Made by a program: the position numbers and the translations under genes
Notes under the pieces: generated by a model
The model's database searches: none
The model's input: only the letters and a program-made list of their open reading frames with translations
What the model was told of the DNA's origin: nothing
Source: Actinopolymorpha rutila
Lineage (GTDB): Bacteria; Actinomycetota; Actinomycetes; Propionibacteriales; Actinopolymorphaceae
Reading direction: 5' to 3'
Assembly: GCF_013407855.1 (NCBI RefSeq)
Contig: NZ_JACBZH010000001.1
Span: 1,674,001-1,738,000 of the forward strand
Length of the DNA stretch: 64,000 bases
In this document: positions 26,542 to 34,716 of the stretch, piece after piece
Numbering within the stretch: the first letter of the stretch is position 1
Layout of the letters: every line of letters starts with the position of its first letter

Positions 26542-27790
26542 GGGTCACCTCCGCGAACCGCTCGCGCCAGTCGTCTGGCAGAAGGTGGTCGAGCACGTCG
26601 TCGACGGTCACCGCGCCGAGCAGCCGGCCGGACTCGTCCACCACCGGCGCGGCGACCAGGTTGTACGTCGCGAGGTAGCTGGTGACCTCCTCCAGCGACG
26701 CCTCCGGCCACATGGCTTCCAGGTCGGTGTCGAGCACCCCGGAGATCAGGTCGGAGGGGCGTTCGCGGAGCAGCCGCTGGATGTGGGCGACGCCGAGCAG
26801 CCTGCCGGTCGGCGCCTCCAGCGGCGGGCGGCAGACGTAGATCATCGCCGCCAGGGCGGGCGTGAGCTCGGGGTTGCGCACCTGGGCGAGGGCGTCGGCG
26901 ATCGTCGCGTCCGGAGGGAGTACGACCGGGCTGCTCGTCATCAGGCCGCCGGCGGTGTGTTCCTCGTACGTCAGCAGGCGCCGGACGTCCTCGGCCTCTT
27001 TCGGCTCCATCAGCCGCAGCAGGTGGTCCGCGGTCTCCTGGGGCAGCTCGGCCATCAGGTCGGCGGCGTCGTCGGGGGACATCTCCTCGATGACGTCGGC
27101 GGCGCGTTCGACGTCGAGCGCGCTGAGGATCTCCACCTGGTCGTCCTCGGGCAGCTCCTCCAGAACGTCGGCCAGGCGTTCGTCGGCCAGTGCCGCCGCC
27201 ACCTCCGAACGCCGCTTGGGGGTCAGGTCGTGCAGAACCGCCGCCAGGTCTGGCGGGCGCATGCTCTCCAGCGTCGCCAGCAGGTGGGTGGCGCCCTGGG
27301 ACTCCTCGACCAGGCCGAGCCCGGTGACCGCGTCCCAGTCGACGACCGACGTCTGACCGCGGCGTCCGAACCGCTTGCCCCGCTTGAGGATCGCGACCTT
27401 GGTCACCTGCCAGTCGCGGGCCCGGGACGCCTCGATCCCGAGATCGATGACGGTCACGTCCTCACCGGTCTCGCGCAGCGTCACGGTGCGGTCGAGAAGC
27501 TCCCCGAGGGCGAGCGTCTCGGTGGGCCGCTGCTGGAACCGGCGCATGTTGACCAGGCCGGTGGTGACGATCTGCCCGGCGTCCATGCTGATCACCCGGG
27601 TCATCGGGAGGAAGATCCGGCGCCGGCCGAGCACCTCGACCACCAGGCCGAGCACCCTCGGCGGCTGGTTGCGCGGACGGAGCATGACCACGACGTCGCG
27701 CGCCTTGCCCACCTGGTCACCACGCGGGTCGAAGACCACCGCCGAGGCCAGCTTCGCGACGAACACCCTGCTGGGGGTACCGCTCACCAC
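26531..27790 (-). CDS. MgtE N-terminal/CBS-domain protein without channel domain
   Basis: 419 residues. Residues 1-140 look like two PRC-barrel-like repeats (VVFDPRGDQVGKARDVVVML). Then comes the MgtE N-terminal superhelix (LEELPEDDQVEILSALDVER, MSPDDAADLMAELPQETADH) and two CBS motifs (TAGGLMTSSPVVLPPDATI; VAAPVVDESGRLLGAVTVDD). The Mg2+ sensor part of MgtE is thus present, but the five-helix pore domain is absent: the protein ends just after the CBS pair. Two consecutive GTG codons can serve as start. The product is probably soluble and may sense Mg2+ for DUF1003 or CorA; this is inference from context. Confidence 0.85.
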   Translation of the reverse strand: MVSGTPSRVFVAKLASAVVFDPRGDQVGKARDVVVMLRPRNQPPRVLGLVVEVLGRRRIFLPMTRVISMDAGQIVTTGLVNMRRFQQRPTETLALGELLDRTVTLRETGEDVTVIDLGIEASRARDWQVTKVAILKRGKRFGRRGQTSVVDWDAVTGLGLVEESQGATHLLATLESMRPPDLAAVLHDLTPKRRSEVAAALADERLADVLEELPEDDQVEILSALDVERAADVIEEMSPDDAADLMAELPQETADHLLRLMEPKEAEDVRRLLTYEEHTAGGLMTSSPVVLPPDATIADALAQVRNPELTPALAAMIYVCRPPLEAPTGRLLGVAHIQRLLRERPSDLISGVLDTDLEAMWPEASLEEVTSYLATYNLVAAPVVDESGRLLGAVTVDDVLDHLLPDDWRERFAEVTRGG

Positions 27791-27869
27791 TGGTCCTACC
27801 CCTTTCGTCGCCAGGGTCAGGCTAACGTCCCGGGCGCCTCGAGGAGAGCGAGGTGATGGGCGGGCGTGC

Positions 27870-28523
27870 TCAGGACAGTCGCGGGCGGTGGCGCGGGCGC
27901 TTGTGCACCACCCAGGGGAGCCTGCCGGTGGTGGTCGCGGGACTGCCGGGCGGGCTCGCGGCGGCCCGGTCGCCGGGCATTCTCCCGGGCTCCTCCAGCA
28001 CCTCGCCGCTCGGTGTAAGCCGGACGATCACGGCGGTCCGTGCCCAGCGGGCGGGCAGCTCGGCGGCGTCGGTGGTGTTCAGCCGGTCACCGCGCAGCAG
28101 GCGTACGGCCTGGTCCCACTCGTCTGTGCCGGGCCGGAGGCGGTGTACGCCGGCGCGCCAGGTGACCAGCCGGGCGCCGGAGTCCTTGGAGCGGCAGGTC
28201 ACGGTGGCCTCGGTGGCCTCGGCCAGCCCGGGCAGGGCCTGCTCCGGCCGTGCCGCCGGGTGTTCAGGGGTCCCCGCGGGCTCGGCCTGCTCGGTTGTCT
28301 CGGTCTGCCCAGTCGCCTCCGTCGCGTCGGCCACGACGTAGGCCGCGCCGTCGGACCAGACGTGCCACGCCGGGCGGGGCCGGTCCAGGCCGGCGTAGGC
28401 CAGCCACAGGACCGACGAGCGACGGCAGGCCTCCTCCACCAGCGCCGCGCGTACGGCCCGGTCGGCGTCGGCTCGCTCGGCGTCCGCCTGCCCGGCGTGC
28501 TCGGCCCGCTCGGCGTCACTCAT
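27870..28523 (-). CDS. Conserved actinobacterial protein of unknown function
   Basis: 217 residues. A conserved core begins SSVLWLAYAGLDRPRPAWHV and continues with TVTCRSKDSGARLVTWRAGV and GTDEWDQAVRLLRGDRLN, a split beta-barrel-like pattern reminiscent of FMN-binding flavin reductase/pyridoxamine-oxidase-like proteins, but without a motif I can call. The middle (residues 70-105) is an Ala/Thr/Glu insert with repeated ATEATGQTETTEQ. The tail is basic (HKRPRHRPRLS). It lies 79 bp upstream of the MgtE-N gene in the same direction and could head that operon. Confidence 0.6.
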   Translation of the reverse strand: MSDAERAEHAGQADAERADADRAVRAALVEEACRRSSVLWLAYAGLDRPRPAWHVWSDGAAYVVADATEATGQTETTEQAEPAGTPEHPAARPEQALPGLAEATEATVTCRSKDSGARLVTWRAGVHRLRPGTDEWDQAVRLLRGDRLNTTDAAELPARWARTAVIVRLTPSGEVLEEPGRMPGDRAAASPPGSPATTTGRLPWVVHKRPRHRPRLS

Positions 28524-28634
28524 GAGGTGAGATTCTCACACGCGCGCCCGGTGCCCACACCAAGCCGCGCGGCGATGAGTTCTGCCGGCCGGGCCTGTCC
28601 TACAGGGGACGACTACGACTGGAGGAACGCTGAC

Positions 28635-28781
28635 ATGTGTCCGCTGTGTATCGCCACCGTGGGGCTGATGGTCTCCGGTGCGGCGGCGTTCGTACGAAAG
28701 GTACGGGCCAGAAGTGAGCAGGAACGGCTCGACGCCGACCGGCGCGAGGGGGACCCCCAGGGCACCCCCGCGCCGGTGTGA
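28635..28781 (+). CDS. Small CxxC protein with one membrane helix
   Basis: 48 residues. The sequence starts MCPLCIATVGLMVSGAAAF: a Cys-Pro-Leu-Cys pair at residues 2-5, directly followed by a hydrophobic helix, then a basic/charged tail. A strong ribosome binding site GGAGG lies 9 nt before the ATG. Short actinobacterial proteins starting MCPLCI are known but uncharacterised. The CPLC pair could bind metal or act in thiol exchange. It sits tail-to-tail with corA (19 bp apart). Confidence 0.7.
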   Translation: MCPLCIATVGLMVSGAAAFVRKVRARSEQERLDADRREGDPQGTPAPV

Positions 28782-28800
28782 CGCGGGCCGGCCCCGCGGC

Positions 28801-29934
28801 TCACAGCCAGCCGTTGCGCTTGAAGTAGCGGTGCAGGCCGAAACAGATTCCCACGATGAGTGCCATCACCATGAAATAGCCGTAGCGCCAGTGGGTCTCG
28901 GGCATGAACTTGAAGTTCATGCCGTAGATCCCGGCGATCATCGTGGGCACCGCCAGGATCGCCACCCAGGCGGAGATCTTGCGCATGTCCTCGTTCTCGG
29001 CGACGGTGAGCTGCGCCAGGCCCGCCTGCAGGATCGAGGTGAGGAGTTCGTCGAACGCCGAGACCTGCTCCCGCACCCGGGCCAGGTGGTCCTCGACGTC
29101 GCGGAAGTACTCCCGGATCTCCGGCGCCACCAGCCGCACCGGGCGCTCGGCCAGCTGGCGCAGCGGACCGGCCAGTGGGGCGACCGCGCGCTTGAGCTCC
29201 AGCACCTCGCGCTTGAGCTGGTAGACGCGTTCGACGTTGCGGGCGCCGCGAGCGGAGAAGATCGAGATCTCCAGCTCGTCGATGTCGTCCTGGAGTCGGT
29301 CGACCACGGTGAGGTAATCGTCGACCACCCGGTCGGCGACGGCGTGCAGCACCGCGCTGGGCCCGTGCCGCAGGTGGTCGGGGTTGTCCTGGAGCTGGCG
29401 CCGCACCCGCCCCAGCTCGCTGTGGTCGCCGTGCCGGACGGTGACCACGAACTCCGGTCCGACGAACGCCATCAGCTCACCGGTCTCGACCACCTCGCTG
29501 GAGGCGGTGAACTCCTCGTGCGGGCAGTAACGCACCGTCTTGAACACCGCGAACAGCGAGTCGCCGTACCGCTCCAGCTTCGGCCGCTGGTGAGCGGTCA
29601 CCGCGTCCTCCACGGCGAGCGCGTGCAGGTCGAACTCCTCGGCGATCCCGGCGAGCTGGTCGCCGGTCGGCTCGAACAGCCCGATCCAGACGAAGCCGCC
29701 GCCGTCGCGGGCGCGGCGTACCGCCTCGGTGTAGGAGGAGACGTCCTCCTGGCGCTTGCCGTCGCGGTAGAAGGCCCAGTCGACGACCGCCGTACGGGGG
29801 CTGTCGTTACGCGGGCCGCTCGGGTGGCCGTTCAGGTGGGAGTCGGGCCGGCGGCGGATGGCGCGCATCATCGCGCGGGCGCGGCGTCCGCCGAGAACGG
29901 CGTTGCGGTGGTCACGAACACCGGGCAGGGCCAT
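28801..29934 (-). CDS. corA: CorA-type magnesium/cobalt transporter
   Basis: 377 residues. The long cytoplasmic domain is followed by two C-terminal membrane helices; the pore signature YGMNF sits at the end of the first (IAGIYGMNFKFMPETHW), and the protein ends with the usual basic tail (HRYFKRNGWL). The start ATG 29934 (MALPGVRDHR) is fixed by AAGGAGG 8 nt upstream; a GTG at 29943 would lie inside that site. The first 45 residues are a basic extension. Immediately before the ribosome binding site are four GTTCGGG repeats on the coding strand. In M. tuberculosis corA (Rv1239c) lies just beyond the equivalent segment. Confidence 0.93.
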   Translation of the reverse strand: MALPGVRDHRNAVLGGRRARAMMRAIRRRPDSHLNGHPSGPRNDSPRTAVVDWAFYRDGKRQEDVSSYTEAVRRARDGGGFVWIGLFEPTGDQLAGIAEEFDLHALAVEDAVTAHQRPKLERYGDSLFAVFKTVRYCPHEEFTASSEVVETGELMAFVGPEFVVTVRHGDHSELGRVRRQLQDNPDHLRHGPSAVLHAVADRVVDDYLTVVDRLQDDIDELEISIFSARGARNVERVYQLKREVLELKRAVAPLAGPLRQLAERPVRLVAPEIREYFRDVEDHLARVREQVSAFDELLTSILQAGLAQLTVAENEDMRKISAWVAILAVPTMIAGIYGMNFKFMPETHWRYGYFMVMALIVGICFGLHRYFKRNGWL

Positions 29935-30435
29935 GAGAGGCACCTCCTTGTCCCGAACTGGTCCCGAACCTGGTCCCGAACTGGGCCCGAACGGGTCGGC
30001 AAACGGACTCGTCCACCTGTGGTGGACGACGGACGTCCTCCGTGGCCGGGCTGCCGGGGCGGCGGGCCGGGTCGAACCGTGTCTAGCGCGACACGGTCGG
30101 CGGGCGACGGAGGACGCGGGTACTGCACGGACAGGCAGGTTTCACCCGGGCACCTCCTTCGCACCGAGCCCTCGCGAGGGCGGGACACCTCGAAGGTCGC
30201 ACACAACTGCGTCCACAGCGCCCAGGACGAGCAAATTTGGACATTCACCAGTGTTCATGGCGACCGACGGACAGGGTATCAGCGGCAAACCCGATGACGG
30301 CGCGCATCCTCGAAGGATCGACGGGCATCCTCAGGGGAACGCGTGACCGGCGGAGGCGGAGCAGACTGGTCCCAGCGACAACCACCCCGGACCACCGGCC
30401 GAGGACGAGCAGCCCAGCGACGACGAGGGGTTCCC
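29935..30435. promoter_or_regulatory. Divergent control region of corA and the YflT-like gene
   Basis: 501 bp without a gene. It contains the four GTTCGGG repeats (29952-29992), a perfect 12-bp palindrome CCCTCGCGAGGG at 30169-30180, and an A/T-richer patch (GAGCAAATTTGGACATTCACC, 30230-30250), the likeliest promoter area for the stress-protein gene. I see no clear -35/-10 pair and no M-box-like structure. Confidence 0.45.
29952..29992 (-). repeat. Four phased GTTCGGG repeats in front of corA
   Basis: Read on the minus strand, GTTCGGG begins four times with spacing 11, 12 and 11 bp (plus-strand CCCGAAC at 29952, 29963, 29975, 29986). The block ends 11 nt before the AAGGAGG site of corA, so a protein bound here could block translation initiation signals or transcription. 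Same GTTCGG core as the array before sigE. Confidence 0.75.
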
Positions 30436-30927
30436 ATGCGCACTACGCCGAGACCACTGCCGGAGTTGCCCACCGGCGTGCCCGTCGGGTCCTACCAGAC
30501 CTACGCGGAGGCACAGCGGGCCGTCGACTTCCTGTCCGACAACAAGTTCCCGGTGGAGAACGTCTCCATCCTGGGCAACGACCTGCGGCTGGTCGAGCGG
30601 GTCACCGGCCGGCTGACCGAGGGGCGCGCGATCGGGGTCGGAGCCGCCGGCGGCGCCTGGTGGGGGCTGTTCGTCGGCATCCTGCTAAGCCTGTTCGCCC
30701 CGCGCGGCGCCAACACCATCCTGCTGCTCATCTTCGGCATCGTGATCGGCGTGATCTTCGGGATCATCTTCGGTTGGATCGGCTACCGCGCGACCGGCGG
30801 CCAGCGCGACTTCACCTCGATGACCCAGGTGGTCGCCGGGACGTACGACGTGATCTGCAAGGCCGACCATGCCGAGGACGCCCGGCAGCTGCTGGCCAGG
30901 CTCGCGCTCCAGCGGGGCGAGCTGTGA
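30436..30927 (+). CDS. General stress protein 17M/YflT-like membrane protein
   Basis: 163 residues. The N-terminal domain PVGSYQTYAEAQRAVDFLSD, then NKFPVENVSILGNDLRLVER, is the heat-induced stress protein YflT domain. It is followed by two close hydrophobic segments (GAAGGAWWGLFVGILLSLFA and ILLLIFGIVIGVIFGIIFGW). The C-terminus returns to the cytoplasm with TYDVICKADHAEDARQLLAR, a second half of the ferredoxin-like domain. GAGGGG lies 6 nt before the ATG. Probably co-transcribed with the phosphatase gene 7 nt downstream. Stress induction is by family analogy. Confidence 0.8.
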   Translation: MRTTPRPLPELPTGVPVGSYQTYAEAQRAVDFLSDNKFPVENVSILGNDLRLVERVTGRLTEGRAIGVGAAGGAWWGLFVGILLSLFAPRGANTILLLIFGIVIGVIFGIIFGWIGYRATGGQRDFTSMTQVVAGTYDVICKADHAEDARQLLARLALQRGEL

Positions 30928-30934
30928 GGCGCGA

Positions 30935-31510
30935 GTGAGTGCCCACCAGCCAGAGCTGTGGCTGGCCAGACATGGCGAGACGGAGTGGAGCCGGGACGGA
31001 CGTCATACGGGGAAGACCGACCTACCGCTGACCGAGGCGGGCGAGCGTGCCGCCTGGGCGCTGGGGGACCGGCTGGCCGGTACGTCGTTCGACCTGGTGG
31101 TCACCAGCCCGCTGGCGCGCGCCCGCGAGACCGCCCGACTGGCCGGCTTCGGTGACCGCGCGGTGGTCGAGCCGGACGTCCGGGAGTGGGACTACGGCGA
31201 GTACGAGGGGCGGACCACCCCCGACATCCGTACCGAGGTGCCGGGGTGGAGCGTGTGGAACGACCCGGTGCCCGGTGGGGAGTCCGCCGAGCAGGTCGGT
31301 GCCCGCGCCGACCGGGTGATCGACCGGATCCGGGAGGACGTGGCCGAGCGGGCGCTGATCGTCGCCCACGGGCACTTCCTGCGGGTGCTCGGCGCGCGCT
31401 GGCTGGGCCTCTCACCGCGCAACGGTGCGCACTTCCTGCTCGACGTGGCGACCGTCAGCGTGCTCGGCTGGGAACGCGAGACGCCGACGTTCGACCGCTG
31501 GAACTCCTGA
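30935..31510 (+). CDS. Histidine phosphatase (phosphoglycerate mutase-like)
   Basis: 191 residues. The catalytic motif LWLARHGETEWSRDGRHTGK contains the phosphorylated histidine (RHG); the second His is in ALIVAHGHFLRVLGARW; Arg in TSPLARARETA and Glu in REWDYGEYEGR complete the site. GTG at 30935 is the start (MSAHQPELWLARHG), 7 nt after the stress-protein gene. It could act on sugar phosphates, small phosphoesters or proteins; the family is too broad to choose. Confidence 0.85.
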   Translation: MSAHQPELWLARHGETEWSRDGRHTGKTDLPLTEAGERAAWALGDRLAGTSFDLVVTSPLARARETARLAGFGDRAVVEPDVREWDYGEYEGRTTPDIRTEVPGWSVWNDPVPGGESAEQVGARADRVIDRIREDVAERALIVAHGHFLRVLGARWLGLSPRNGAHFLLDVATVSVLGWERETPTFDRWNS

Positions 31511-31540
31511 ACGGGCGAGCGGCCGTCCGGCCCTCCGGGC

Positions 31541-32419
31541 TCAGAGGTTCCAGGCGAGGAAACGGAGTTGCTCGGGCGCCATCCGGCGCCAGTAACCGAC
31601 CGTGTGCGCGCCCGGCTGGAACCCGCCGGCCGGAGGCGGTGTCAGCCCGTTGACGAACTCCCGGGTCGCCGCCGCGAACGGGTCGTCGCGACCGCAGTCG
31701 ACCCGCAGCCGGAGCCCGGCGAGTGGACGCTGGTCGGCGAACACGTTGTTGGCGGCGAAGTCGGTGGGCCCGTCGAACGCGCCGGGACGTACGTCCGCGT
31801 ACTCCCGCCACAGCGCGGGACTGACGACGACCGCCGCCCCCACGAGGTCCGGTTGGGCCGCGGCGAACAGCAGGGCACCGAACCCGCCCATCGACCAGCC
31901 GATCAGGCCGATCCGATCCGTGCGCAGGCCGCGCTGGGCCAGCCGCGGAAGCAGTTCGGTGAGGAGCATCGCCTGCGGGTCGTCCCCGTTGCGGCGGCGG
32001 TGCCAGAACGTCGAGGCGCCGCCGTCGACGGACACCAGCGCGAACGGCGTCCGCCAGTCCGCCGCGTCCGCGGCCATGAATCGGTCCAGACCGAGCTCGT
32101 CGAACGGCGCGCGGTGGTCACCGCCACGCCCGTGGAGCGCGAGTACGACCGGCAGCGGGGCGTCGGTGGGGGAGCCGGGCGGATAGGCGACCGTCCAGGC
32201 GACCTGGGTGCCGGCCCGCGCCGCGGAGGTGAAGGTGCCGCTGAGCATCGGGCCCGGCGCGACGGCGGGAACAACGCCGTCCTCGCCGGTGAGTCCGAGC
32301 GCGGTGTGCATCATGGTCCGGCCGGGCACCAGCCTGGACTCGACCAGCCCGACGCCGGCGGCGGCCGCAGCGAGGGTTCCGATGCCCGCGGACAGGAGCG
32401 AGCGGCGACTCGGTGGCAT
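31541..32419 (-). CDS. Exported esterase (alpha/beta hydrolase) with Tat-like signal
   Basis: 292 residues. The N-terminus MPPSRRSLLSAGIGTLAAAA has twin arginines followed by a mild hydrophobic stretch, resembling a Tat signal (consensus S-R-R-x-F-L-K only partly met). The hydrolase domain has the oxyanion region VVLALHGRGGDH, the nucleophile Ser in IGLIGWSMGGFGALL, and His near the C-terminus in QPGAHTVGYWRRM. The layout resembles the mycolyltransferase/esterase D group of secreted enzymes. Single gene; convergent with the phosphatase gene. Confidence 0.78.
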   Translation of the reverse strand: MPPSRRSLLSAGIGTLAAAAAGVGLVESRLVPGRTMMHTALGLTGEDGVVPAVAPGPMLSGTFTSAARAGTQVAWTVAYPPGSPTDAPLPVVLALHGRGGDHRAPFDELGLDRFMAADAADWRTPFALVSVDGGASTFWHRRRNGDDPQAMLLTELLPRLAQRGLRTDRIGLIGWSMGGFGALLFAAAQPDLVGAAVVVSPALWREYADVRPGAFDGPTDFAANNVFADQRPLAGLRLRVDCGRDDPFAAATREFVNGLTPPPAGGFQPGAHTVGYWRRMAPEQLRFLAWNL

Positions 32420-32488
32420 GCGGACAATCGTGGCATGACCACTCAGACCGTGATCACCCAGGCAAACCAGACGCTCGGGCCGGGACGC

Positions 32489-32896
32489 TCAGGCCAGGAT
32501 GTTCCAGCCGCGCAGCGCCTCCAGCAGGCCGGGCGTGGTGGGAAGCGCGGCGAGCTCGGCCGGGCTCACCCAGCGGGCGTCGGCCGCGTCGTCGCCCGCC
32601 CGTGGTGCCCCGCCTGGCGTGGCCGTCGTACACACGTAGTCGAGGATCAGGTAGGTGATCCCGCCCGGCCCGGGCCGCTCGACCGAGCCGAGCAGCCGCC
32701 CGGCGACGACGGACAGGCCGGTCTCCTCGGCCACCTCGCGCGCCACGGCGGCCGGCGCGGACTCACCCGGCTCGACCCGGCCGCCGGGCAGTGACCAGCG
32801 GCCGACGTCCGGCGGCCGGCCGCGGCGTACCACCAGCAGCCGGTGCTCCTCATCGCGGACGACCGCACCCACGCACAGCACCCGCCGCAGATCCAT
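32489..32896 (-). CDS. NUDIX hydrolase
   Basis: 135 residues. A complete Nudix box runs through GGRVEPGESAPAAVAREVAE and ETGLSVV, matching GX5EX7REUXEEXGU. The N-terminal LCVGAVVRDEEHRLLVVRRG and WSLPGGRVEPGE place it with ADP-ribose/8-oxo-dGTP type enzymes, without a substrate-specific signature. Leaderless-type start: TAGCCT ends 6 nt before the ATG, and no Shine-Dalgarno. Confidence 0.87.
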   Translation of the reverse strand: MDLRRVLCVGAVVRDEEHRLLVVRRGRPPDVGRWSLPGGRVEPGESAPAAVAREVAEETGLSVVAGRLLGSVERPGPGGITYLILDYVCTTATPGGAPRAGDDAADARWVSPAELAALPTTPGLLEALRGWNILA

Positions 32897-32977
32897 TCGG
32901 CCAGGCTATGGCGCCTGGCGTACGACACGTCCGAACGACCCTTGACGCGCGAAGCCGGAACGGGAACCGTCGTACCC

Positions 32978-33613
32978 ATGAAGGGCGATCCCGTATGCCC
33001 GAGATGCCACCGGGGAGTCCGTGCGCCGTCGGCCTGGGCCGACCGGTGGACCTGCCCGGCGCACGGTGCGGTGCCTCCGCTGCAGCCGTTCGTCCAGCCC
33101 AGCGCCGATCTGGTGCGCTGGCTCGCCGCCCGGTCGCGGCTGCCGCTGTGGGTGCCGTGGCCGCTGCCGCACGCCTGGGTGATCACCGGCATCGGACACG
33201 CCGGTAGCGACGTCGAGGGGGTTCGCGCCACCGTCGTGGCCTGCTCGGGCCCGAACCCGTTGGGCGGCGCCGGCGAGCTCCTGCTGGTCGCGGAGGAGAT
33301 GGGCGTCGGGCTCGGTGCGGCGTACGCCGGACTGGAGGGCACCGACCCCGGCGGGCGGGTCGGCCGGGGGACCCCCCAGGCGAAGGTCGAGGCCGACGGG
33401 CACCCGACGGCCCTGTGGCTGGCCGACGCACCGCCGGACCGCGCGGTCTACGTCGGCGAGTCGGCCGCGTCGTGGCTGTGGCTGGTCTTCCACCCCGACA
33501 CCGCCGGCGCGCTGCTGCTGGAGCCGATCGAGCTGATGGACGTCCGCGCACTCGGCCACGAGGTCGACCTGCTGCCGTACGGCGCCCTCACGCCGAGGCT
33601 GCGCGACCCCTGA
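32978..33613 (+). CDS. Conserved actinobacterial protein with N-terminal zinc-ribbon-like motif (DUF6758-like)
   Basis: 211 residues. It begins MKGDPVCPRCHRGVRAPSAW followed by RWTCPAHG, giving CPxC and CPxH pairs that could bind zinc. The rest includes PLWVPWPLPHAWVITGIGHA, DLVRWLAARSRLP and VYVGESAASWLWLVFHPDTA, and is conserved in actinobacteria as I remember it, but has no known function. No ribosome binding site is evident. Two overlapping palindromes (33653-33679) lie 40 bp after its stop. Confidence 0.65.
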   Translation: MKGDPVCPRCHRGVRAPSAWADRWTCPAHGAVPPLQPFVQPSADLVRWLAARSRLPLWVPWPLPHAWVITGIGHAGSDVEGVRATVVACSGPNPLGGAGELLLVAEEMGVGLGAAYAGLEGTDPGGRVGRGTPQAKVEADGHPTALWLADAPPDRAVYVGESAASWLWLVFHPDTAGALLLEPIELMDVRALGHEVDLLPYGALTPRLRDP

Positions 33614-33652
33614 CCGAACCTGACCGGCCGGGCGGTGGACCCCGGAGCCGGC

Positions 33653-33679
33653 CACACCCTAGGGTGTGCTGCACACCCT
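33653..33679. promoter_or_regulatory. Overlapping palindromes: operator or terminator
   Basis: CACACCCTAGGGTGTG (33653-33668) is a perfect 16-bp palindrome. Its right half (AGGGTGTGC, 33661-33669) also pairs with GCACACCCT (33671-33679) around a single T. Thus three ACACCCT half-sites alternate in orientation. It could terminate the zinc-ribbon gene or be a two-dimer operator for the PHP gene starting at 33761. Confidence 0.55.
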
Positions 33680-33760
33680 GGGTCTGACACGCCCGCACGA
33701 TCCGCACTCCTCGCCCGCGCACACCGTCGTGAAGCCGGGCACCCGTCGGCTGGAGATCCG

Positions 33761-34642
33761 GTGCGTCTCATCGACCTGCACACCCACTCGAACTGCTCGG
33801 ACGGAACCGACCCGCCGGCCGAACTCGTCCGGCGCGCGGCCGCTGCCGGGGTGGACGTCCTCGGGCTCACCGACCACGACACGTTCGCGGGCTGGGACGA
33901 GGCCCTGGCCGAGGCCAAGCGCCTGGGCGTGGGGCTGGTGCCCGGTGCGGAGGTGTCCTGCCGCCTGGGTGGGGTGAGCGTGCACATGCTGGCGTACCTC
34001 CCCGACCCCGACGACGCCGAGCTCGACCACACGCTCGAGCGGGTACGCGAGGGCCGCAACGCACGCGTGCCGCTCATCCTCGACCGGCTGCGCGAGCACG
34101 GCATCGACCTGACGCCCGAGGACGTCGCCGAACAGTCGCGGGCGGCCACCTCGCTCGGTCGCCCGCACGTCGCCGACGCGCTGGTCGCGCGAGGGTACGC
34201 ACGGGACCGACGGGACGCCTTCGACAGGTGGCTGAGCGAGGGGAGGTCGGGGTACGTCACGCGGTACGCGCCGGACCCGGCCGAGGTGATCGGGCAGGTC
34301 CGAGCGGCCGGCGGTGTCTGCGTACTCGCCCATCCTCGTGGGCGTTCCAGCCACCGGGTTCTCACCGACGAGGTGATCGGTGACCTGGCCCGGGCCGGGC
34401 TGGCCGGCCTCGAGGTCGACCATCGCGACCACGCTCCGGAGGTGCGGGCGCGGTTGCGCGAACTCGCGGGCGAGCTGGACCTCGTGGTCACCGGTGCCAG
34501 CGACCATCACGGTGTCGGCAAGACCGACCACGACCTCGGATGCTTCAGCACCGGCGAGGAGGAGTTCGCCCGGCTGCTGGACCGCGCGCGGTCGGCGGCC
34601 GAGCGTTCCGGCCGGAAGACACCGGCGCCCTACCTTCCGTAG
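33761..34642 (+). CDS. PHP-domain phosphoesterase (RNase AM/YciV-like)
   Basis: 293 residues, the usual size for this group. The GTG start (MRLIDLHTHSNCSDG) has GGAG 6 nt upstream and gives the classic N-terminal metal motif HTH at residues 7-9. Other metal ligands are in LGLTDHDTFAGW, VPGAEVSCRLG, CVLAHPRGRS and VTGASDHHGVGK. Family members hydrolyse 3',5'-nucleotide bisphosphates or short RNA 5' ends. It is followed by the RecB-like nuclease gene 74 bp downstream. Confidence 0.85.
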   Translation: MRLIDLHTHSNCSDGTDPPAELVRRAAAAGVDVLGLTDHDTFAGWDEALAEAKRLGVGLVPGAEVSCRLGGVSVHMLAYLPDPDDAELDHTLERVREGRNARVPLILDRLREHGIDLTPEDVAEQSRAATSLGRPHVADALVARGYARDRRDAFDRWLSEGRSGYVTRYAPDPAEVIGQVRAAGGVCVLAHPRGRSSHRVLTDEVIGDLARAGLAGLEVDHRDHAPEVRARLRELAGELDLVVTGASDHHGVGKTDHDLGCFSTGEEEFARLLDRARSAAERSGRKTPAPYLP

Positions 34643-34716
34643 GCCCGGGGCCTGTTTGGCCCGCTCCCCGCCACTCCGGGACGCGTCCCGGGGGTGGGCC
34701 TTGGCAGGATGGCCGG

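Noticed and set aside
29935..30435. Mg2+ riboswitch (M-box) upstream of corA
   Set aside because: I could not find the long paired architecture of an M-box; the region near the corA start is made of simple GTTCGGG repeats.
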